A DNA stretch of 64,000 bases from Clostridiales bacterium CHKCI001 (GTDB lineage Bacteria; Bacillota; Clostridia; Lachnospirales; Lachnospiraceae), in NCBI GenBank assembly GCA_900045905.1, contig FCNS01000037.1, positions 186,001 to 250,000 on the forward strand, in the 5' to 3' direction. This document shows, piece after piece, positions 46,807 through 55,340 of the stretch. The position numbers and the translations under genes are program-made. Every line of letters begins with the position of its first letter. Position 1 is the stretch's first letter. The notes beneath the pieces were generated by a model. That model had not been told where the DNA came from, searched no databases, and saw nothing but the letters and a program-made list of their open reading frames with translations.

Positions 46807-46981
46807 CCATGAAACAGACCGTGTTTACACGGGATGGCTCATGGATATTGGACGGGCTAACCTGTATAAACAAAAAGAGTGACCGCTCGGATTGTGAATA
46901 CAGGTGGCGATTGTGGGAGCACCAAAGTGCGGAGCAATCGACTTTCATTTATAGTGATGATTCGACCACTGGGGGAATCAT
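46807..46981 (+). ncRNA. Structured leader RNA of the PBP gene (unassigned)
   Basis: Four consecutive stems are visible. A: CCATGA/TCATGG (46807-46844) enclosing CCGTG-TTTA-CACGG. B: ACCTGTAT/ATACAGGT (46860-46905) enclosing GAGT/GCTC. C: CGATTG/CAATCG (46908-46940) enclosing GCAC-CAAA-GTGC with GGGA and GGA on either side. D: ATGATTC/GAATCAT (46957-46981), ending about 25 bases before the PBP start. Long perfect arms, purine-rich internal loops and higher GC than the flanks point to a folded RNA. It resembles no riboswitch class I can name. Confidence 0.55.
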
Positions 46982-47006
46982 ATTCTTTTACGATAGAGGG
47001 GATTTT

Positions 47007-49565
47007 ATGGATTTTGGAAATATTTCTGTTAAGGAACGGCTGAATTCATCCTTTCAGCATTCACGAAAGTTTCGGCGAATCGGCTTTTCTTTTTTTAAAC
47101 TTACTTTATTTTGTTTCCTTATTTTTCTTGTCGTAGGAGTTGTGTCTGTTTATGGTATGTTTCGAGGCATTATCAATTCTGCACCAGATATTTCTTCGAT
47201 TAATATGGAACCTACTGGATATATAACTAAAATTTATGATGCTTCCAATCATGTTACTGCATCACTAGAACAACAGGAACAAAAACAAAAAAAAGTATCC
47301 TTTTCTGATATACCAGAACACTTAATTGAGGCATTCATCCTTACAGAAGATCCGAATTTTTTTTATCATAAAGGAAACGATGCAAGACAGTTTCTGTATC
47401 AGTTTAGTTATGATCTCTTTAATAATACTACATCTGACACATTTGGAACAATTACACAACAATTAATCCGCAATACTGTGTTTAATGGAGGAGTACAAAA
47501 GTCTTTTGGAGAAAAGTTGGAACAAATTATTCAAGAAGGATATTTATCACTACAGCTAGAAAAACAAATGGATAAAACAGAAATTTTAGAACTTTACTTG
47601 AACAGTATTAACCTTGGCAGTAATACGCTTGGTATTCAATCAGCAGCCATGCACTATTTTAATAAAAATGTTTCGGAATTGACGTTATCGGAATGTAGTG
47701 TACTTGCAGCCACTGCTTATAATCCGTCTCGCTGTAATCCATTCAGACAGCAACAAAATAATGCTGAGCAACGACTACGTATTTTAAATCAAATGCTCAC
47801 TGCGCAACTTATTTCAAACGAAGAATATCAAGAAGCTGTTTTCGATAATGTATACGCTCGCCTTCAAACTTCTTCTTATAATACTGAAAATGATACATCT
47901 ATCCTTTCCTATTATAATGAAGAAGTCATTAATTCCGTTTTAGCCGATTTACAAAATGAACTCGGCTACAGTGAAACACAGGCATACAACTTAGTTTATT
48001 ATGGAGGGCTTTCTATTTATACACCAATGAATGCTGAAGTTCAAGCTACCGTAGACAAAGAACTAAATTCCTCAGATAACTATCCTGAAGAGGATTTCTC
48101 TCTTAGTTATACACTAGTCGTTTCACATCCAGACGGAACTACAGAGACTTACACAGAATCGAACATTAAAGATTATTATCAAACTACATTAAATAAATCG
48201 GATTTTCAAAATATTTTTTCTAATGAAACAGAGATGAATCAAGTCATTGACTCTTTTAAACACTCTACCCTGCATAAACAGGATACAATACTTGACGAAA
48301 CAATAAAAATGATCCCACAGCCACAGGCATCTATGGTAGTTCTAGATCAGAGGAATGGTTATGTACTTGCATTATCTGGTGGTCGAGGAGAACGGTCTAA
48401 TAATTTAGGGTTAAATCGTGCTTCTGACTCTCTCCGCCAGCCTGGAGCTGCTTTTTCTGTGCTGTCTACTTTTGCTCCAGCCCTTGATATTTGTGGGTCT
48501 ACTCTCGCTTCTACTTACTATGATAGCCCATTCCATACCTCTGAACAAAGTTTTACTAACTCTTGGAATGACAACTATATGGGATATACAAATATTCATC
48601 AGGCAATCGAGTTTTCTATGAATGTTGTAGCAGCTAGATGTTTATCTGAATCGGTTACTCCATCCACAAGCTATGATTACCTTTCACAATTTAGTTTTTC
48701 TTCTCTTTCTCCAGAAGATAAATCCATTACGTTAGCTACTGGAAATCTGACAAATGGGGTTACAAACTTGGAAATGACTGCTGCATATGCAGCAATTGCC
48801 AACGATGGAGTTTACACAGAACCAATTTTTTATACAACGGTTGTAGATCGTAATGGAAAGACCATTCTGGAAAAGGAACATTCTACTTCCATTGTTATGA
48901 AAGATACGACTGCTTCTTTACTCACTCATGCATTGGAAGATAGTGTCTCTGGAGAAAATTATTGGGAAAACTATGATATGGAACCAACAGGAACACAATG
49001 TCAAGTAGAGGGAATGAGCATCGCTGGTAAATCTGGAGTTTCACTTGCTACAGGAGATTATTGGTTCGTTGGCTATTCTCCTTACATGACATGCGGAATT
49101 TGGTCTGGTTATGATGATTCCAGTCCAATTACAACTTATAATGGATATTACAAACAGATCTGGCAAAAAATAATGGAACAAACACACAAAGATTTTTCTG
49201 ATCCTGGATTTCTTTATTCTGAGAATTTGGAATCTGCCCAGATATGCAGTAAGTCTGGTTTGCTTGCAATTGAAGGTACTTGCAATCATGAGACAAGCAA
49301 CAGTGTCGTCTACACCGAATGGTTTGAAAAAGGTACGGTTCCAACCCAATACTGTAACCGTCACACAAAAGTTAATATTTGTACACAATCCAACATGCAG
49401 GCAGGAAAAAATTGTCCAGCGGATAAAATAAAAGAAAATGTATATTTGATTATTGATACCAAAGATTTAAATGAAACCGAAACCGAAGATTCCAAACATG
49501 CTCTTCCAGAGGATTTATTAAAATCGACTTGTACGGTTCATAACTCAGCAGAGGATTCTTCTTAA
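47007..49565 (+). CDS. Class A penicillin-binding protein with degenerate transpeptidase site
   Basis: The 852-residue protein has a transmembrane helix at about 31-51, a glycosyltransferase 51 domain and a transpeptidase domain (about 440-740), followed by a Cys-rich tail of about 120 residues. The first domain shows Glu114 in LTEDPNFFYHKG, GTITQQLIRN, and EILELYLNSINLG. In the second, the usual RQPGSxFK motif reads RQPGAAFSV, so the nucleophile Ser is Ala481 and the Lys is Ser484. SMN (537-539) and KSG (675-677) remain. Glycan polymerisation is plausible, peptide cross-linking is not. The ATG follows GAGGGG; the frame runs 66 codons further upstream through the leader RNA. Confidence 0.88.
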   Translation: MDFGNISVKERLNSSFQHSRKFRRIGFSFFKLTLFCFLIFLVVGVVSVYGMFRGIINSAPDISSINMEPTGYITKIYDASNHVTASLEQQEQKQKKVSFSDIPEHLIEAFILTEDPNFFYHKGNDARQFLYQFSYDLFNNTTSDTFGTITQQLIRNTVFNGGVQKSFGEKLEQIIQEGYLSLQLEKQMDKTEILELYLNSINLGSNTLGIQSAAMHYFNKNVSELTLSECSVLAATAYNPSRCNPFRQQQNNAEQRLRILNQMLTAQLISNEEYQEAVFDNVYARLQTSSYNTENDTSILSYYNEEVINSVLADLQNELGYSETQAYNLVYYGGLSIYTPMNAEVQATVDKELNSSDNYPEEDFSLSYTLVVSHPDGTTETYTESNIKDYYQTTLNKSDFQNIFSNETEMNQVIDSFKHSTLHKQDTILDETIKMIPQPQASMVVLDQRNGYVLALSGGRGERSNNLGLNRASDSLRQPGAAFSVLSTFAPALDICGSTLASTYYDSPFHTSEQSFTNSWNDNYMGYTNIHQAIEFSMNVVAARCLSESVTPSTSYDYLSQFSFSSLSPEDKSITLATGNLTNGVTNLEMTAAYAAIANDGVYTEPIFYTTVVDRNGKTILEKEHSTSIVMKDTTASLLTHALEDSVSGENYWENYDMEPTGTQCQVEGMSIAGKSGVSLATGDYWFVGYSPYMTCGIWSGYDDSSPITTYNGYYKQIWQKIMEQTHKDFSDPGFLYSENLESAQICSKSGLLAIEGTCNHETSNSVVYTEWFEKGTVPTQYCNRHTKVNICTQSNMQAGKNCPADKIKENVYLIIDTKDLNETETEDSKHALPEDLLKSTCTVHNSAEDSS

Positions 49566-49628
49566 TTTATAATAATCAGATGAAATAATTTCTGCTTGCC
49601 CATTTGAGCATAATTTTACAACTCTACC

Positions 49629-49704
49629 AAAAGAAGTAGTCTTAACAAAAATAAAATAAATCTGCTTTTTTAAGCGGACATATCAAAATAAGACTACTTC
49701 TTTT
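49629..49704. terminator. Bidirectional terminator behind the PBP gene
   Basis: AAAAGAAGTAGTCTTA pairs perfectly with TAAGACTACTTCTTTT around a nested TCTGCTT/AAGCGGA hairpin, and T-runs follow on the plus side. It separates convergent genes. Confidence 0.85.
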
Positions 49705-49755
49705 TATGTGGTATTGATCGAATTATAAAAAATCTGAAATTATTCACTCATTTTT

Positions 49756-50640
49756 TCAAAATATAAGTGTAATCTTTAACACTCCGTCTTTATATATTGC
49801 ATCAATATGCCCTTTCATTTCTTCTGTTAACGTTTTGGCTATGGACAGTCCTAACCCCGTTGCATTCTGAACATTTTCGACTGTATAAAAACGGTCAAAT
49901 AAATGCCCCACTTGAATTTCATCCAGTTTACTTGCTCTATTAGAAAATTGAATGGTTCCATTTTCTTCCAATAAAACATTAAAATCTCCATCACTATATT
50001 TAATTGCATTGCTAATAATATTGGAAACAATCCGCATAAATGCTTTTTTATTTAACTTACGTTTCACTACAGTCTCTGGGATAAAAATTTGTGGCTCGAT
50101 TTGTGCCTCTTTTAATGCCCCATAATAAGCAGCAAAACACTCTTCTAACATAGCATTCAAAGAAATCTCTTCTTTTTCTGTACTATGATCCGCTGATACA
50201 ATGATAGAATACTGGAATAATTCTTCGGTTAGTTCCTTTAATGCCACAACACGGTTATAAATAATATTCAGATATTCTCGAACAGTCTCTGAAACATCTT
50301 CCTGCTGTAGCAAATCCATATAGCCACATATCGCAGTCAATGGGGTTCTTAGATCATGGGATATATTAGTAATTGCATTTTTTAACTCCTGATCACCACG
50401 GATATATCGGATATGTTCTTTTCGAAGCAATTTTAAATCCTTATTTAGATCAGCTGCCAAACGTCTCATTGTTTTATCAGAAGTAGAAATGTCGATCCCA
50501 ACGTTTGTATCTTCTCTTAGTCGTCTTGAAAATTCTAGGCGCAGTTGTTCTGCTGCCCGACGAATTGCAAAAACTTTTACAACCAGTAAAATACAGACTA
50601 TGACTAATATCATACATAAGATACTAATTAAGACCAACAT
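49756..50640 (-). CDS. Sensor histidine kinase associated with ABC transporter
   Basis: The 294-residue kinase has one N-terminal membrane helix (residues about 1-24) and almost no extracytoplasmic domain. A HisKA domain follows with His95 in TNISHDLRTPLTAICGYMDLL, in part, and a HATPase domain with ATGLGLSIAKTLTEEM. Such intramembrane-type kinases usually sense through a neighbouring ABC transporter. AAGGAGAAG supports ATG 50640, in the spacer behind the permease gene. The likely partner regulator is the OmpR-type gene at 54650-55315. Confidence 0.88.
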   Translation of the reverse strand: MLVLISILCMILVIVCILLVVKVFAIRRAAEQLRLEFSRRLREDTNVGIDISTSDKTMRRLAADLNKDLKLLRKEHIRYIRGDQELKNAITNISHDLRTPLTAICGYMDLLQQEDVSETVREYLNIIYNRVVALKELTEELFQYSIIVSADHSTEKEEISLNAMLEECFAAYYGALKEAQIEPQIFIPETVVKRKLNKKAFMRIVSNIISNAIKYSDGDFNVLLEENGTIQFSNRASKLDEIQVGHLFDRFYTVENVQNATGLGLSIAKTLTEEMKGHIDAIYKDGVLKITLIF

Positions 50641-50651
50641 AACTTCTCCTT

Positions 50652-51476
50652 CTATTTTAGATCTTTCTTTTGAAAACAAATCATTCCAATCAAATTAAAT
50701 ACGAATATAATAATAATGGAGTAAATTCCCATCCAATACGGATGCACCACTTCCAAACTAGAAATTTGAGTTGCCTGACCTGACGGTATAAAATCTAATA
50801 TAAACTGGTAAATCTCTCTTTTTAATCCTGTTAAATAATTAGGATTTCTTACGGTCTCTAATTCAATTTCTCCACCCTCCATCACTGCCTGCTGCATCAT
50901 TTCAGGCTGCTGCAAAGATTGATAAAGCCAAATTGTTACAAATAATAAACCAAAGGCCACAAGGGTACTAATAATCGCAGTATGGGCTTTATTTGTAGTT
51001 AACATAGCAATAACATTATAAATTGCTGCATAAGCGATACATAAAAGAGCTCCATCCACAAATAACAAAAGACAAGAAGACCATTTTATCTGTATCCATC
51101 CAAACAATGGAACTCCAACTGCACAAGTTGTTATTACAGCCGTCAAATAAATTAGAAGTCCTACTATCATACATAAAATAAAGTTAGAAATAAAAATATT
51201 GTTTCTCGAATGACCTATAATTAATTTGTTTCGTATCGTTCCATCACTATATTCAGTTCCTATAAATAAACTGCAAAACACAGCCATTACAATTCCAATC
51301 AGAACAAGAAAATTAAAGAGAATGGATTCCATAGCAACTGATTCCTCATAACGTATCATATCCTGATACAAAGTCATACATACAAATATCGAATAGCCAA
51401 TCGCCAGTATCATTTCAATCCAAAAAATCGGATATCTTTTCAAGCGTGCAAAGTTTGAATGTAATAATTTACTCAT
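50652..51476 (-). CDS. ABC-2 type transporter permease
   Basis: The 274-residue protein has six hydrophobic segments in ABC-2 permease arrangement (SNFARLKRYPIFWIEMIL at the start, then IGTEYSDGTIRNKLIIGHSRN, typical of lantibiotic/bacitracin-type exporters). It overlaps the ATPase gene by eight bases and precedes the kinase gene. It probably exports or resists a peptide or antibiotic; the substrate is not evident. Confidence 0.87.
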   Translation of the reverse strand: MSKLLHSNFARLKRYPIFWIEMILAIGYSIFVCMTLYQDMIRYEESVAMESILFNFLVLIGIVMAVFCSLFIGTEYSDGTIRNKLIIGHSRNNIFISNFILCMIVGLLIYLTAVITTCAVGVPLFGWIQIKWSSCLLLFVDGALLCIAYAAIYNVIAMLTTNKAHTAIISTLVAFGLLFVTIWLYQSLQQPEMMQQAVMEGGEIELETVRNPNYLTGLKREIYQFILDFIPSGQATQISSLEVVHPYWMGIYSIIIIFVFNLIGMICFQKKDLK

Positions 51477-52383
51477 CCTTTCTTCCTCCTATTAAACGAA
51501 TATAGTAACTTTCTAGACTTTCTTCTTTTTCTTGCATGGATTTCACTTCACAGTGTTCCTTTGCAAGTCTTATCGTCAACTCTGTTACATTTATTTTTCC
51601 GAATAGCTCTGCTTTCGTATCAGAAAGAATTGTGTATTCCATTCCCCATTCATCCAATACATACGCCAATATTTTTGTACTAGACACTTCGATTTGAACG
51701 CATTTTCTACAAGCCTGTTCTAACTCTTTTGCACTAATTTCTCTCACTATATGCCCTTGATCAATAAATCCATAGTGTGTCGCTAACTTGGAAAGCTCAT
51801 CCAAAATATGACTGGAAACTAAAACAGTAATTTGATATTCTCGATTTAACTTTAAAATCAGTTCTCTTATCTCTATAATTCCCTGTGGGTCTAATCCATT
51901 TACAGGTTCATCCAATACTAAAAAATCAGGATTCCCCACTAATGCAATTGCAATTCCCAGTCTCTGACGCATACCCAGAGAAAAATGTTTCGCCTTCTTC
52001 TTCCCTGTATGAGAAAGCCCTACCAATTCCAGCAATTCATCAATTCCGTCGAAGGAAGGACATCCTAATATCATGCACTGCTGCTTTAAATTTTCTCTCG
52101 CCGTCATATCCATATAAACAGATGGAGTTTCTACTACGGCTCCCATTCTCCTTCGAGATTTTACTATATTCTTTTGCGTATGCCTCTTTCCATATAAAAA
52201 ATACTCTCCTTCTGTCGGTGCCTGCAAACCACAAATCAAACGAATCAACGTCGTTTTTCCAGCTCCATTTTTCCCTACAAATCCGTAGATCGCTCCCTTT
52301 GGCACATTCATGGAAAGTCCATTTAATGCTTTAAAATGCCCATATTGTTTGGAAAGCGCATTTGTTTTTAAAACATATTCCAT
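51469..52383 (-). CDS. ABC transporter ATP-binding protein, BcrA-like
   Basis: The 304-residue ATPase has Walker A GFVGKNGAGKTTLIRLICG, the signature FSLGMRQRLGIAIALVG and Walker B FLVLDEPVNGLDPQG, then an ABC-2 type C-terminal domain of about 80 residues. It belongs to the bacitracin/lantibiotic-resistance type ATPases. It forms an ATPase-permease-kinase operon. Confidence 0.92.
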   Translation of the reverse strand: MEYVLKTNALSKQYGHFKALNGLSMNVPKGAIYGFVGKNGAGKTTLIRLICGLQAPTEGEYFLYGKRHTQKNIVKSRRRMGAVVETPSVYMDMTARENLKQQCMILGCPSFDGIDELLELVGLSHTGKKKAKHFSLGMRQRLGIAIALVGNPDFLVLDEPVNGLDPQGIIEIRELILKLNREYQITVLVSSHILDELSKLATHYGFIDQGHIVREISAKELEQACRKCVQIEVSSTKILAYVLDEWGMEYTILSDTKAELFGKINVTELTIRLAKEHCEVKSMQEKEESLESYYIRLIGGRKDE

Positions 52384-52849
52384 TTGCTAACCTCCTCATA
52401 GTTGGGGCTTTTGACCCCAACATCATCTTATAGGCATATTATAATAATAATTGGTTAAGCAACTGGTAAAGAGAATGGTAAAGAAATCGTAAAGATTATC
52501 CTATTTTAACGTCCTCTTTATACTATATTGAATCAATAATTTTTTCAATTCATTACATGCATCACAATCACTTATTTTTATTTTAACATTAATTCTATTT
52601 TTTACAACAATTTTGTTTTACTTTTTTCAAAATATTTTTAATCTATATAATTTTAAAAGTGGGAGCATCGATCAATTCGTTGACCAGTGTTCCCACATAT
52701 GCCTTACGTTCTATTGCAAGATAGTTCCATTCCTATCTAAAAAAGAATATTCCAATGGTATTTCACCAGAGTAATATACAAATGGAATACTCTCAATCGT
52801 ATCCGCATTTGCTATAGGAATTTCTTCCTATATTTTTCCAAATAATTTA
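52384..52849 (-). other. Gene-free region with decayed cassette copy R1
   Basis: The 466-base gap contains repeat R1, listed separately. Upstream of it on the minus strand a short coding remnant without a start reads PIANADTIESIPFVYYSGE and PLEYSFLDRNGTILQ before a stop (about 52709-52819). The end of this reading is recognisable in copy R2. It appears to be the debris of a lost gene. Confidence 0.55.
52517..52763 (-). repeat. Direct repeat R1 (about 247 bp)
   Basis: It is strongly similar to R2 (54342-54643) in the same orientation. It contains the first 20 or so codons of a LytTR-type receiver gene (CNELKKLLIQYSIK), an AT-rich spacer, a hairpin (52659-52696) and the end of an unknown gene. 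R1 lacks about 55 bp present in R2, at a point where R2 has two copies of CACAATCA. Confidence 0.85.
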
Positions 52850-53953
52850 CTATTGTACATATTTTGCTCTTGCCTGTGCTGCAATTGTTTTTACGTTTGG
52901 ATCCATACTAGCCTCATGAAGTTTTATAAATTCAGAATCTGGTTCTTCTACTACCGAAATCTTTCCATAAGTTACTCCAAGAGTTAGAAAACAATCATCC
53001 GTTGTAGATCTTCTTAAAAACAGAAGATACTCTTTTCCTATTTCCATTTTTTCATATCCTTCCAAATGACAAATAACATCTCCATCTGGAAACTCGTTTT
53101 CCCATATCTCTATGATCTTATCTTCCCGAATTGCATCCCCTAATGTATTTTGAAATATCTCTTGAATTCTTACTTGTGCCATTGTATGTCCTGTTGTATC
53201 TGTTCCACTTGGAATTACATCTTCGCTCTCTTTTTTTACTCGTACAATACATTCCGATGCATTTTCCATTTCTTCTAACGAAGAAAAGCCCTCCGCTTTT
53301 GCTGGAATATACTCATCTCTCTTCTCACTTGTTGTACTGGTTTCCTTTTGTACATATTTTTCTCTTACCTGTGCTGCAATTGTTTTTACGTTCGAATCCA
53401 TACTAGTCGCATAACGTTTCGCAAATTCAGAATCTGGTTCTTCCAGTACAGAGACCTTTCCATAGGCTCCCCCAAAAATACCAAGGGAACCTTCAGATCT
53501 TTTTAAAAACAGAATATACTCTTTTCCTATTTCCATTTTTTCATATCCTTCCAAATGACAAATGACATCTCCATCTGGATATTCGTTTTCCTGTACTTCT
53601 ATGATCTTATCTTTCTGAATTGCATCTCCTAACGTATTACGAAATATTTCTTGAATGCTCACTTGCCCTATTGTATAACTAAATACATTATGATCTGAAA
53701 CCACTGCCTCACCTTCACCCTCTTTTTTTACTCGTACAATACATTCCGATCCATTTTCTAATTCCTCCAACGAACTAATTCTATCCCAGTTCAAATAAAT
53801 AAATTCATGTCTTTTTTCACTTACTCCTTGACTCGTTGTATTATTGCTCACTGCATCAACATTACTTTCTTCTTTTTTAGATATCAGGAAACTCCCTACT
53901 CCTATTACGATAACTCCTAATAAAATTAAGAGAATCCATATCCTTTTCTTCAT
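52850..53953 (-). CDS. Secreted or membrane-anchored protein with two tandem repeat domains
   Basis: The 367-residue protein has an N-terminal membrane anchor or signal (MKKRIWILLILLGVIVIGVG) and two homologous modules at about residues 46-202 and 209-367. Each runs from SSLEExENxSECIVRVKKE through QEIFxNTLGDAI and GDVICHLEGYEKMEIGKEY to SNVKTIAAQ.R.KYVQ. The modules are nearly identical in DNA over long stretches, pointing to recent tandem duplication. The family is not known to me; the fold looks like small beta-rich extracellular domains. ATG 53953 is eight bases behind AGGAG. It lies between repeats R1 and R2. Confidence 0.75.
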   Translation of the reverse strand: MKKRIWILLILLGVIVIGVGSFLISKKEESNVDAVSNNTTSQGVSEKRHEFIYLNWDRISSLEELENGSECIVRVKKEGEGEAVVSDHNVFSYTIGQVSIQEIFRNTLGDAIQKDKIIEVQENEYPDGDVICHLEGYEKMEIGKEYILFLKRSEGSLGIFGGAYGKVSVLEEPDSEFAKRYATSMDSNVKTIAAQVREKYVQKETSTTSEKRDEYIPAKAEGFSSLEEMENASECIVRVKKESEDVIPSGTDTTGHTMAQVRIQEIFQNTLGDAIREDKIIEIWENEFPDGDVICHLEGYEKMEIGKEYLLFLRRSTTDDCFLTLGVTYGKISVVEEPDSEFIKLHEASMDPNVKTIAAQARAKYVQ

Positions 53954-54010
53954 ACTTACCACTCCTTTCTAAATGCTACAATTCCCCTCTTATCATCCGC
54001 TAATGGACAT

Positions 54011-54413
54011 CTACCGATACCAAAACAGATGGTTTTCATTTCCAAAATCTCTCCACCAGCAATCCATCACTGCTTTCAATACTTCCTCTTTAAATGGCTT
54101 ATTTAAAAAATAAAATGGTTGATTTTGAAATAAATTTACCGAATACTCTGTATTATCTAAAATATAAATTAATTGAGTAATGGAAGAAGGATACCTTCTC
54201 CTTAACTGGACTCCTACTTCTATTCTATCTTTTCCTTTTAATACAATCTTTATAAATACAATCTGATATTCTTTCTGTTCGATTGCTTTACAACATTCCT
54301 CCGCTGAAAGAAAACATTGAATTTTCAAATCCACGTCATTTTTTATACTATATTGAATCAATAATTTTTTCAATTCATTACACGTATCACAATCATTATC
54401 ACATTATCCCCAT
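54011..54413 (-). pseudogene. Truncated response-regulator receiver domain (LytTR type)
   Basis: The frame encodes CDNDCDTCNELKKLL, FLSAEECCKAI, IVFIKIVLKGKDRIEVGVQLR and FYFLNKPFKEEVLKAVMDCW, a receiver domain of the AgrA/LytR type. A stop codon precedes CDNDCD, and ATGGGGATA lies in another frame, so the start has shifted. The phosphoacceptor Asp position reads FIKIVLKG, and the LytTR DNA-binding domain is missing. It is therefore a decayed gene, whose N-terminal end is shared with R1. Confidence 0.75.
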
Positions 54414-54643
54414 CCTCTCATAATCATTTATTTTTCTACGGCCACAATCACTTATTTTTATTTTAACATTAATTCTATTTACTTACAACAATTTTGTTCT
54501 ATTTTTACAAAAGATTCTTCATTTACATAACTTTAAAACTGGGAGCATCGACCAATTCGTTGATCGATGCTCCCACATATGCCTTACGTTTTATTGCAAG
54601 ATATTCCGTTCCTATCTAAGAAAAAATACTCCATCGGATATTT
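54342..54643 (-). repeat. Direct repeat R2 (about 302 bp)
   Basis: This partner of R1 runs from within the receiver pseudogene to the end of the OmpR-type regulator gene. It holds the hairpin GGGAGCATCGACCAA-TTCG-TTGATCGATGCTCCC (54541-54574), which on the minus strand serves as terminator behind that gene. Confidence 0.85.
54541..54574 (-). terminator. Terminator behind the OmpR-type regulator (in R2)
   Basis: A 15-bp stem with one wobble pair and a four-base loop is followed on the minus strand by AGTTTTAAAG. A less perfect version lies in R1 at 52659-52696. Confidence 0.7.
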
Positions 54644-54649
54644 GCAAAA

Positions 54650-55315
54650 CTATTCTCTTAATTTAAATCCAATTCCCCAAACTGCCTCAATATAGTCTTT
54701 TCCATTGACTTCTCTCAGTTTTTTTCGTAAGTTGCTAATATGCACTTTTAGTGAACTTTCCACGCAATCGGGTGTATCTTCACTGATTCGTTCTAGCATT
54801 GCTGATTTTGTAATTACTTGCTTTGGATTTTGCATTAGCAATTTTAAAATTGCATATTCTGTCTTCGTTAATCGTACTAATGTTTGCTCCACATATAATT
54901 CATGCAATGCTGTATCTAATTTTAAATCACCTATTGCAAGACTTGTGGTTTTTGTTTCTTTCTTTTTATTTCGAAACTGCACTGTAATTCTTGCAAGCAG
55001 TTCTTGAATTTCAAATGGCTTTGTCAGATAGTCGGAAGCACCATTTAGCAGTAGTTTCACTTTATCCTGAACATCTACTTTCGCACTAATTACAATGACA
55101 GGAATATCTGAAATCTTTGGCAAAATGGCTTCTCCTGAAAGCCCTGGAAGCATCAAATCCAATAAGATCAAATCGGGTCTTTTCTGATCCAATAGTAACA
55201 ATGCCTCTGTCCCAGAGTATGCCCGAAGTACCAGATACCCTTCTTTCTTCAAAACCCGTTCTATCATGTCTCCGATATAAACATCATCATCAATTACTGC
55301 AATTGTGCGGTTCAT
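54650..55315 (-). CDS. OmpR-family response regulator
   Basis: The 221-residue protein has a receiver domain (AVIDDDVYIGDMI, phosphorylated Asp in DLILLDLMLPGLSG, Lys in YLTKPFEIQE) and a winged helix with VESSLKVHISNLRKKL and YIEAVWGIGFKLRE. It resembles regulators that stand next to BcrA-type ABC operons with a small kinase. Such a kinase lies 4 kb downstream (49756-50640), behind the R1-R2 segment. The RDD protein gene precedes it by 25 bases. Confidence 0.92.
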   Translation of the reverse strand: MNRTIAVIDDDVYIGDMIERVLKKEGYLVLRAYSGTEALLLLDQKRPDLILLDLMLPGLSGEAILPKISDIPVIVISAKVDVQDKVKLLLNGASDYLTKPFEIQELLARITVQFRNKKKETKTTSLAIGDLKLDTALHELYVEQTLVRLTKTEYAILKLLMQNPKQVITKSAMLERISEDTPDCVESSLKVHISNLRKKLREVNGKDYIEAVWGIGFKLRE

Positions 55316-55340
55316 TCCATCATCTCCCTATCTATTCGCA

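Noticed and set aside
46809-47006. Open frame extending the PBP by 66 codons upstream
   Set aside because: It reads through the hairpin-rich leader, has no ribosome binding site at 46809, has an unusual Cys/Trp-rich composition, and GAGGGG stands correctly before ATG 47007.
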